The position numbers were made by a program, and so were the translations under genes. From Desulfuromonadaceae bacterium (GTDB lineage Bacteria > Desulfobacterota > Desulfuromonadia > Desulfuromonadales > JAAYDE01): a DNA stretch of 45,172 nt. The stretch is from positions 1-45,172 of the forward strand of contig JAAZDE010000110.1 in assembly GCA_012512925.1 (NCBI GenBank). The letters run 5' to 3'. This document shows positions 28,251-34,879 of the stretch, one piece after another. The notes under the pieces were generated by a model that saw nothing but the letters and a program-made list of their open reading frames with translations, had not been told where the DNA came from and ran no database searches. Position 1 is the stretch's first letter; each line of letters starts with the position of its first letter.

Positions 28251-29303
28251 TCAATAGGAAAAGGGCCACAGCTTCCAGTACGCTTTGATCAGCCTCCAGC
28301 GGCGCGCCAGTCCTTCCGGTTCGAAGAGCAGGAAAAGTATGATGACCAGGCCGAAGGCCATCTCCTTGAGAGCGCCGACGATCTGGGAAACGGCCGGAAA
28401 CTGGCCTGCGGCCATATTGGAGATGAACTGGAGCGCTTCCGGCAGGACGATCAGGAAGGTTGCTCCGAAGATGCTTCCCAAAATGGATCCGAGTCCCCCG
28501 ATGATGATCATCGACAGATACTGGATGGACACCATGATGGTAAAGTTTTCAACAGTGACGATGGTGGTGTAGTAGGCCCACAGGGATCCGGCCACCCCGG
28601 CGTAAAAGGAGCTGATGGCAAAGGCGGTCAACTTATAATGGAAAAGGTTGATTCCCATCGCCTCGGCGGCAATGTAGTTGTCCCGCACCGAGAGAAAAGC
28701 GCGGCCGATCTTGGAGCGCACGATATTGGTCGCTAACAGGGTCATCGTCACCGCCAGCGGCAGCGCCAGCCAATAGAAACGGAAGTCGTCGTTGATCGGG
28801 ATGCCGAAGAAACGGGCGTAGTCGATGGACAGTCCCTGCACGCCACCGGTGATCGGTTCGGCGCGGATGATGATAAATTCGATAATGAACTGGGCCGCCA
28901 GGGTGGCGATGGAGAGATAAAGCCCCTTGAGCCGCAGCGAGGGGATGCCGAAGAAGGCTCCGACCAGAGCGGCGATGACCCCCGCCGCTGGGATGGCGAG
29001 AAAGAAGGGAAGGCCGACCTGACTGGAGAGATAGCCGGCGCCGAAGGCTCCTACGGCCATGAACGCCCCCTGGCCGAGGGAGATCAGGCCGGTGAAGCCG
29101 GTGAGGATGTTGAGCCCCACCGCCCCGATGACGGCGATCAGGATCATGTTGAGGATGTAGATGAAATAATGATCCATCAGAAACGGCAGGGCCACCAGCA
29201 TGACCAGGAAGACGCCGATACAGAGCCTGGAAAAGAGGGTCTGGAAAAGTGCCGCGTCCTTTTCGTAGCTGCATTTGAAATTGCCGCAGTTGGTATAATT
29301 CAT
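28251..29303 (-). CDS. livM: ABC transporter permease LivM
   Basis: Inner-membrane permease of the importer, 350 residues from the ATG at 29303. It has about eight to ten hydrophobic helices and the family signature GLNILTGFTGLISLGQGAF, here seen as NILTGFTGLISLGQGA, plus LRLKGLYLSIATLA. A longer version from GTG at 29327 is possible, but the first residues (NYTNCGNFKCSYEKD) look like a typical cytoplasmic start. It sits between livH and livK; the 55 bases before livK contain no terminator. Confidence 0.92.
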   Translation of the reverse strand: MNYTNCGNFKCSYEKDAALFQTLFSRLCIGVFLVMLVALPFLMDHYFIYILNMILIAVIGAVGLNILTGFTGLISLGQGAFMAVGAFGAGYLSSQVGLPFFLAIPAAGVIAALVGAFFGIPSLRLKGLYLSIATLAAQFIIEFIIIRAEPITGGVQGLSIDYARFFGIPINDDFRFYWLALPLAVTMTLLATNIVRSKIGRAFLSVRDNYIAAEAMGINLFHYKLTAFAISSFYAGVAGSLWAYYTTIVTVENFTIMVSIQYLSMIIIGGLGSILGSIFGATFLIVLPEALQFISNMAAGQFPAVSQIVGALKEMAFGLVIILFLLFEPEGLARRWRLIKAYWKLWPFSY

Positions 29304-29348
29304 GTCACCGATTCCCAAAAACCGCACCTGCCGGGGATGGCAGAGTGT

Positions 29349-30233
29349 TTATACCTTCTCCACCTTCACCGTGCCGAACAGGCCATAGGGCTTGATCATC
29401 AGGACCAATACCATGATGACGAAGGGAAACAGCTCTTTGGCGCCGCCGCCGACCAGAGGATCGAGATAACCTCCCGCCAGATTTTCAAGTATGCCGATGA
29501 GAAGACCGCCGACGATGGCTCCGACAATGCTGTCGAGCCCCCCCAGTATCACCACCGGAAAAACCTTGAGGCCGAAGTGGGAGAGGGATGTGTTGATGCC
29601 GTTGATGTTGCCGAGAAAGATGCCCCCCACCGCCGATACCACCGCCGCGATGGCCCATGAAAGGGCGAAGATCCGCTTGACATCGATCCCCATGGAGAGG
29701 GCCGCCTGCTGATCGCAAGCCACCGCCCGCATCGCCACCCCGATCTTGGATTTTTTGAAGAAGAGGGAGAAAAGTCCCAGAAAGATCGCCACTGCGAAGA
29801 TGGAATAAAGATAGACCCGGCTGATGCTCAGGCCGAATACGACCACCGGCACCTGGGAGAAGACCTCAGGAAAGGTGCGGGTATCGGTTCCCCAGACGAT
29901 GATGACCAGGGCGCGCATCACCGAGGAAAGGCCGATGGTCAGCATGATGATGGAGATGACCGGTTCTCCGATCATCCGTCGCAGGAATATCTTTTCGATG
30001 AAAAAGCCCATCAGGAAGGTGAAGACCAATGTCAGGGCGAAGGAGGCCAGGAACGGGACGTTATAGCTCACCGTGGTGTGGAGGCAGATATAGGCGCCGA
30101 CCAGGAGCAACTCTCCCTGGGCGAAGTTGACCACATCGGTAGCCTTGTAGATGAGGGTGAAGCCCAGCGCCAGCAGGGCGTAGATGCTTCCGATCACGAT
30201 CCCGGTAATCAACAGCTGGAGAAAGAGATTCAT
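29349..30233 (-). CDS. livH: ABC transporter permease LivH
   Basis: Second permease subunit, 294 residues, strongly hydrophobic, with YALLALGFTLIYKATDVVNFAQGE near the N-terminus (key part: FTLIYKATDVVNFAQG) and FPVVILGGLDSIVGAIVGG near residue 220-245, both hallmarks of LivH. It follows the fadD-like gene by 59 bases without an obvious terminator and precedes livM. Confidence 0.93.
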   Translation of the reverse strand: MNLFLQLLITGIVIGSIYALLALGFTLIYKATDVVNFAQGELLLVGAYICLHTTVSYNVPFLASFALTLVFTFLMGFFIEKIFLRRMIGEPVISIIMLTIGLSSVMRALVIIVWGTDTRTFPEVFSQVPVVVFGLSISRVYLYSIFAVAIFLGLFSLFFKKSKIGVAMRAVACDQQAALSMGIDVKRIFALSWAIAAVVSAVGGIFLGNINGINTSLSHFGLKVFPVVILGGLDSIVGAIVGGLLIGILENLAGGYLDPLVGGGAKELFPFVIMVLVLMIKPYGLFGTVKVEKV

Positions 30234-30292
30234 ATCGTCATCCCATGATAGGAGCGGGGTTTGCCCGGCCTGTTTCAGTCTTCATGCGGCGG

Positions 30293-32179
30293 TTACAGAT
30301 GATAGAGCCGCATCGTCGTGTTCAGCGTCCGCTCCCGGCCGTCCTGGAGACGGATCGTCGCTCGTACGCTGACCTGTGACAGATCGCTGTAGAGAGCCTC
30401 GACGATCTCCCCATACTTTTCCTCGATGAAGCCGCGCCGGACCTTTCGGGTGCGGGTCAGTTCGCCGTCGTCGGCGTCAAGCTCCTTGTAGAGGAGAACG
30501 AATTTCTTGACCGGCGTAGCCTTGGGCAGTTCGCCGTTGACCCGCTTCACCTCTTCGGCCACCAGTTCGTAGACTTCCTCCCTGGCTGCCAGGTCGGTGT
30601 AGGTGGTATAGGGGATGCGGTTGTTCTCCGCCCATTTGCCGACGATGCCCATGTCGATGTTAAGGATCAGGGTGATGTAGTCGCGCCGGTCGTCGAGGGC
30701 CACCGCCTCTTTGAGGAAGGGGCTGAACTTGATCTTGTTTTCGATGTGCTGGGGGGAGAAGCGGGTGCCGTCGTTGAGCTGCATCAGATCTTTGAGCCGG
30801 TCGATGACCACCAACTTGCCGCTGTCGTCCAAGTAGCCCGCGTCCCCCGAGTGGAGCCAGCCGTCGATGAGGGTCTCCGCCGTGGCTTCGGGGTTGCCGT
30901 AGTAGCCGGCGAAGACGGCGTCGCTGCGGGAAACGATCTCTCCCTCGGCGGTGATGCGGATTTCGGTGCCGCGGATTGGCCTTCCCACGGAGGTAAAGTC
31001 GATATCGTCATCGCGGTGGATGCAGGAGATCCCCGAGATCTCGGTCTGGCCGTAGATCTGTTTGAGATTGATGCCGAGGGCGTGGAAGAATTTAAAGGTA
31101 TCGGGGCCGAGGGATGCGCCGCCGCTCATGGCGCTGCGCAGATAGGAGAAACCAAGCCGTTCTTTCAGTTTGCGGAAGAGCATCAGGTAGGCCAGACGGT
31201 AGGCCAGCCGCAGACCGAGGCCGGGAGCGGTCTTGGCGAACTTGCACTCGGCGTATCGGTAGCCGACCGGGAGCAGCCGGTGGTAGACAAAGCGTTTCAG
31301 GGAAGATGCGTCCATGATTTTCATCCGCACCGTGGAGGCCATGTTCTCCCAGACCCGCGGCGGCGAAAAAACGAAGTGCGGGCCGATCTCTTTCATGTCG
31401 GCCTGCATCGTTTCGGCGCTCTCCGGGAAGTTGACGGTAAAGCCGAAGCGAAGGGAGCTGACCACCCCCATCATCTGCTCTCCGATCCAGGGAAGGGGCA
31501 GAAAGGAGACGAACTCGTCCGCGGCGAACTTTGGGTCGGCCGCTGCCAGGCTTTCGGCCATGGACAGCAGGTTGCGGTGGGTGAGCATGGCGAGTTTCGG
31601 CTTAGCGGTGGTCCCCGAGGTGGTGCACATGATCGCCGCGTCGTCGGCCGAAAGGCCCGCCGTCTTCATCTCCAGATAGGCGACGGCCTCCTCAATGGAA
31701 ACCGGATGAGTCTCCAGCGCCTTCTCGAAATCGATCAGAATGTCGTGGTGGTACTGGTACATCCCGCGGTCGTCGTAGTAGAGAATCTTGCGGATGCGGG
31801 GAAGCTTTTCCAGGACATCGAGGGCCTTGTCGACCTGTTCCTGATCCTCGGCGACCACGATGGCCGAGTCGGAGGCCTCCAACAGATAATGCACCTCGGC
31901 GGTGACCGAGTCCTGATAGATCCCTACCGGTATCGCCCCCAGCAGCTGTGCGGCCAACTCGGCGATCACCCACTCCGGTTTGTTGTCGCCGATGATGGAG
32001 ATGTTTTCCCCCCGTTGCAGGCCGACCGCTTCGAAATAGCGTGCCAGTTGGACGACCTTTTCGGCATAGCGCTCCCACGATGTTTCCTGCCAGATACCAT
32101 GGTCCTTTTCCCGCAGCGCCGCCTTTTTGGGGTTGCGGCGCAGATTCTCCAGGATGTAGTGGGGGAGGGTCATGGTCAT
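30293..32179 (-). CDS. FadD-type long-chain acyl-CoA synthetase
   Basis: An AMP-forming acyl-CoA ligase of 628 residues. The adenylate motif reads TSGTTAKPK (the usual glycine before KPK replaced by alanine). A5 is YGQTEISGI, A7/A8 is SGDAGYLDDSGKLVVIDRLKDL (core DDSGKLVVIDRLKD), and the C-terminal catalytic lysine region is LTRTRKVRR. The length and the LPHYILENLRRNP start fit the family of long-chain or aryl acyl-CoA synthetases found in liv operons. The ATG at 32179 overlaps the livG stop (ATGA) and has GAGGAG 8 bases ahead; an ATG 6 bases earlier is too close to that site. The substrate is not determined by sequence. Confidence 0.9.
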   Translation of the reverse strand: MTMTLPHYILENLRRNPKKAALREKDHGIWQETSWERYAEKVVQLARYFEAVGLQRGENISIIGDNKPEWVIAELAAQLLGAIPVGIYQDSVTAEVHYLLEASDSAIVVAEDQEQVDKALDVLEKLPRIRKILYYDDRGMYQYHHDILIDFEKALETHPVSIEEAVAYLEMKTAGLSADDAAIMCTTSGTTAKPKLAMLTHRNLLSMAESLAAADPKFAADEFVSFLPLPWIGEQMMGVVSSLRFGFTVNFPESAETMQADMKEIGPHFVFSPPRVWENMASTVRMKIMDASSLKRFVYHRLLPVGYRYAECKFAKTAPGLGLRLAYRLAYLMLFRKLKERLGFSYLRSAMSGGASLGPDTFKFFHALGINLKQIYGQTEISGISCIHRDDDIDFTSVGRPIRGTEIRITAEGEIVSRSDAVFAGYYGNPEATAETLIDGWLHSGDAGYLDDSGKLVVIDRLKDLMQLNDGTRFSPQHIENKIKFSPFLKEAVALDDRRDYITLILNIDMGIVGKWAENNRIPYTTYTDLAAREEVYELVAEEVKRVNGELPKATPVKKFVLLYKELDADDGELTRTRKVRRGFIEEKYGEIVEALYSDLSQVSVRATIRLQDGRERTLNTTMRLYHL

Positions 32180-32955
32180 AGCCATTTCTCCTCGCCGAGA
32201 TAGGCGGAGAGCACCTTGGGATTGACGGCCACCTCCTTCGGCACCCCTTCACAGATCTTCTCTCCGAAATCGATGGCCACCACTCGACTTGAGAGGTCCA
32301 TCACCACCTTCATGTCGTGCTCGATAAGGATTATGGTGATCCCCATCTCTTCGTTGAGATCGATGACATAACGGGCCATATCCTCGGTCTCCTCGCTGTT
32401 CATGCCGGCCATCGGTTCGTCCAGAAGCAGGAGTTTTGGCTCCAGACACATTGCCCGGGCCAGTTCCACCCGCTTCTGGAGACCGTAGGAGAGTTCAAAG
32501 ACATGCTTCTTGCGGATGTGGGTCAACTGGAGAAAATCGATCACCTCTTCGACCCGCTTGCGGTGGGCGACTTCCTCCTTCCGGGCTTTGCCAATCCAGA
32601 GAACCGATGAGAGCAGGCCGTAATTCATGTAGATGTGGCGGGAGAGCATCAGGTTGTCTAGGACCGTCATCCCCTTGAAAAGCTCCAGATTCTGAAAAGT
32701 CCGCACCACTCCTTTCACAGGACGTTTGTGAACCGGAAGCCGCGTGATTTCTTCGCCGTCGTAGAGAATCGATCCCTTGTCGGGGGGGTAGATGCCGGAG
32801 ATGGTGTTGAGGATACTGGTCTTCCCGGCTCCGTTGGGGCCGATAATGGAGAATATCTCCCCCCTGTTGACGTGAAAGCTCACTCCGGCGATGGCCATGA
32901 TGCCGCCGAAGCTGAGATAGATGTTTTTGACGTCTAGGAAAGGCGCTGCCAACAT
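32176..32955 (-). CDS. livG: ABC transporter ATP-binding protein LivG
   Basis: First gene of the minus-strand liv operon; 259 residues. Walker A is IIGPNGAGKTSILN near 36-49, the signature is ELSYGLQKRVELARAM (an LSYG variant of LSGG), Walker B is LLLLDEPMAGMNSEE, and the H-loop is IILIEHDMKVVMDL. GPNGAGKT and EPMAGMN are typical LivG forms. A near-consensus promoter lies about 30 bases ahead of the start. Confidence 0.93.
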   Translation of the reverse strand: MLAAPFLDVKNIYLSFGGIMAIAGVSFHVNRGEIFSIIGPNGAGKTSILNTISGIYPPDKGSILYDGEEITRLPVHKRPVKGVVRTFQNLELFKGMTVLDNLMLSRHIYMNYGLLSSVLWIGKARKEEVAHRKRVEEVIDFLQLTHIRKKHVFELSYGLQKRVELARAMCLEPKLLLLDEPMAGMNSEETEDMARYVIDLNEEMGITIILIEHDMKVVMDLSSRVVAIDFGEKICEGVPKEVAVNPKVLSAYLGEEKWL

Positions 32956-32982
32956 AAAACAAACCTCGTTTTATTTTTCCCG

Positions 32983-33010
32983 AGTATAATGAAACAGGGA
33001 GGAATGTCAA
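32983..33010 (-). promoter_or_regulatory. Near-consensus sigma70 promoter of the liv operon
   Basis: On the minus strand a perfect TTGACA (33010-33005) is followed after 16 bases by TATACT (32988-32983), 5 of 6 matches to TATAAT. The 50 bases upstream (33011-33060) are strongly AT-rich and could serve as an UP element. The leader to livG is short (about 30 bases). Confidence 0.8.
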
Positions 33011-33476
33011 CGGGATATTCGACTTATATAAATATGAATTTTGTAAAATATGACTTTTAACGGAGTTCTAAAGAGAGAGTGGAATGGTAAATCGTGTTTT
33101 AGCTGGTGCTGATTTGCCGAGGCCGGTGGCGGAATTCTGCAACTGCTTGGCCCTCTGAAGGGCGAGTGGCATCTGGCGGCGATTTTCCCCCTGAGGGAAG
33201 AGGCGGGTGACGAGCCCCTTCCGCTTTTTTCCCTCCAGCACCAACCAGATTTTAACGGTTGAGGATATTGCCTTTGCTTTCTTGAAGAAATTCTGCAGAC
33301 AGGTTGGATTCGGATTTTTCGGGTGGCTGAGGGGTTCTCGCCCACAAAAAAAATCCTTCCGGACGGATATTTTTTGAATTCAAATAGACTTTGAGGCCAT
33401 CTTTTCGTATGCTGATAAATAATTGAGCGTAGATTCCTTTGCTCATGCGGCCCAAGGCATGACTTGAGCAGGTTTT
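33011..33476. other. Intergenic region with orphan terminators, no clear gene
   Basis: This is the longest gene-free stretch in the window. It begins with the AT-rich UP-like element of the liv promoter. It then holds a possible 24-codon ORF (from ATG 33084), a GCCCT-CTGA-AGGGC hairpin near 33151, a plus-strand intrinsic terminator at 33196-33230, and a second AT-flanked hairpin with TCCGGA at its core at about 33346-33375. Possible minus-strand reading frames here have no recognisable domain or family resemblance. Confidence 0.6.
33196..33230 (+). terminator. Orphan intrinsic terminator on the plus strand
   Basis: GGAAG-A-GGC and GCC-C-CTTCC pair with one internal mismatch around a 9-base loop, then GC and six T residues. 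No plus-strand gene lies before it within the intergenic region, which hints at a short transcript from about 33060 onwards. Confidence 0.55.
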
Positions 33477-33854
33477 ATGAAAAAAATGAGACGTTCTTTC
33501 TCCAGGATGCCTTCTTTGATGGCGGCATTAAAGCCGCTGATCTGGTTTGTCTTACTGGTTTTCTGCGTCGTCTATCCGGCTCATATATCCACCAGTGAGC
33601 CTTATCTTCATTCCCCCGATTTACTCGTGGGCCCTTCCAGCCTTCCCGATCAGAATGCGCCGCCGACAAAAGCCAACCCCACTCCTTCTGAACCGGTCAC
33701 GCCTGCTTTCCTGTCCATACCCAGATTTCACCTTCTGGCACCGCGACAGATTTCTCTGAATCAGCCACAGCGGCATCTTGTCCGGATTCCGCCGTCCATT
33801 TCCTATCCCGCTCCTTTTCTGCCACGCTCTCCACCGTTTCGTTCCCTTCTCTGA
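33477..33854 (+). CDS. Orphan proline-rich, membrane-anchored small protein
   Basis: A 125-residue ORF of unknown function. A basic start (KKMRRSFSR) is followed by one hydrophobic segment (about 18-36, PLIWFVLLVFCVVYPA) that could be a signal anchor, then a tail rich in proline and serine (PDQNAPPTKANPTPSEP, ISYPAPFLPRSPPFRS). A possible GAGCAGG ribosome site is 6 bases before the ATG. No domain is recognised. It lies upstream of a MarR-family regulator gene in the same direction, with 225 bases between, and may be its target or may not be a real gene. Low complexity and a lack of relatives that I know make this call tentative. Confidence 0.4.
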   Translation: MKKMRRSFSRMPSLMAALKPLIWFVLLVFCVVYPAHISTSEPYLHSPDLLVGPSSLPDQNAPPTKANPTPSEPVTPAFLSIPRFHLLAPRQISLNQPQRHLVRIPPSISYPAPFLPRSPPFRSLL

Positions 33855-34079
33855 AAATATGATTTTTTTGGTTCCTTTTCGGTGTTTTTTCCTACCGCTT
33901 TTCAGGGAAACGTAACCATGGTGACGAGACGTCCGGTTTTCTATTCGTTTGAGCACCCGACTGTGGATGGTCTTGCCACTGCAAAACCCCGGGGGCGTGG
34001 TCCTGGATCCAAGGAATATTCGTAATGTTTTCTTGTTTCCATTGCCATCGGCCGGAAAAGTGAAAAAGGAGAAGTTTTC

Positions 34080-34637
34080 ATGGGCAACGATAAAGAGATA
34101 ACTTCACCGGTGGGAGGGCAGGCCATTGTGGTCGATCACCTTTTGCCGATTCTTCCAAACCAAAACGAGTTTCGTATTCTCAAATCCCTCCGTCAGATTG
34201 TCCGTGCCATCGAGATCCATTCCCGCAAACTGGAACATGATTTTCAGATCACCGGGCCGCAATTGGGCTGCCTTCTTGTCATTCGGGAAAAAGGTCCGAT
34301 AGCTGTCACCCGGTTGGCGGCCAGAGTTTTCCTCAGTCCCGGCACGGTGGTTGGTATCATTGACCGGCTGGAAGAAAAGAACCTGGTACAGAGGGTGCGC
34401 AGCAAAAAGGATCGGCGCCTGGTGGAGATCGGTATTACGGCAGAGGGCGAGGAAGTGATCGCACGCACTCCGCATCCCCTGCAGGGGGCGCTGGGTACCG
34501 CCTTGAGGGATATCCCTGACGGAGAACGGGTCGATATCGCGGTCGCTCTGGAAAAGCTGGTAAGCTTGATGGGAGCAGGTGAAATCGACGAGGCTCAAAT
34601 TCCCCCCTGCGTCACGTCGGTGGGTGATATGGTGTGA
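34080..34637 (+). CDS. MarR-family transcriptional regulator
   Basis: A 185-residue regulator with the MarR winged helix at about residues 60-130: LGCLLVIREKGPIAVTRLAA, with recognition helix SPGTVVGIIDRLEEKNLV and the wing RVRSKKDRRLVEI. MarR proteins are dimers that release DNA on binding small phenolic or lipophilic ligands, or on oxidation. An AAAAAGGAGAAG ribosome site precedes the ATG. A clear terminator follows at 34744. The neighbours are an orphan small protein and a Kef-type antiporter; either could be regulated by it, but no operator repeat was identified. Confidence 0.9.
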   Translation: MGNDKEITSPVGGQAIVVDHLLPILPNQNEFRILKSLRQIVRAIEIHSRKLEHDFQITGPQLGCLLVIREKGPIAVTRLAARVFLSPGTVVGIIDRLEEKNLVQRVRSKKDRRLVEIGITAEGEEVIARTPHPLQGALGTALRDIPDGERVDIAVALEKLVSLMGAGEIDEAQIPPCVTSVGDMV

Positions 34638-34743
34638 GGCGGCAGCGGCTGTTGCTTTGCCGTTCACGAAAATGTCATGAAAGACCGCCGCAGCCATTCC
34701 GATAAGGGCCAACTTCCATGACCCCTTGATGATTTGTTTAGAG

Positions 34744-34776
34744 CAGCCCTTTCGGTGCCACCGGGAGGGCTGTTTT
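34744..34776 (+). terminator. Intrinsic terminator after the MarR gene
   Basis: CAGCCCT/AGGGCTG encloses an inner CGGT/ACCG stem and is followed by TTTT. It ends the MarR transcript about 100 bases before the antiporter gene. Confidence 0.85.
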
Positions 34777-34852
34777 AAAATAGCGGATTGAGAGATGACT
34801 CAACCGCTTTCTTTTTCTTTGCCAAAATCAATGTCAGGAGGATTTTTTTTGT

Positions 34853-34879
34853 ATGCCTTGCAGGAGCCTTGAGGAATGA
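34853..34879 (+). other. Possible 8-codon upstream ORF coupled to the antiporter
   Basis: ATG CCT TGC AGG AGC CTT GAG GAA TGA: the stop overlaps the antiporter ATG as ATGA. An AGGAGG lies 11 bases before this ATG. It could couple or gate translation of the antiporter, but so short an ORF can also occur by chance. Confidence 0.35.

Noticed and set aside
30746-32203. 485-codon plus-strand frame opposite the FadD-like gene
   Set aside because: Antisense shadow of a gene with intact adenylation motifs; His/Gly/Val-rich translation of low complexity.
33007-33455. Minus-strand frames in the long intergenic region as a possible gene or pseudogene
   Set aside because: Two short frames with no recognisable family, no good ribosome site, and they cross the plus-strand terminator and AT-rich promoter DNA.
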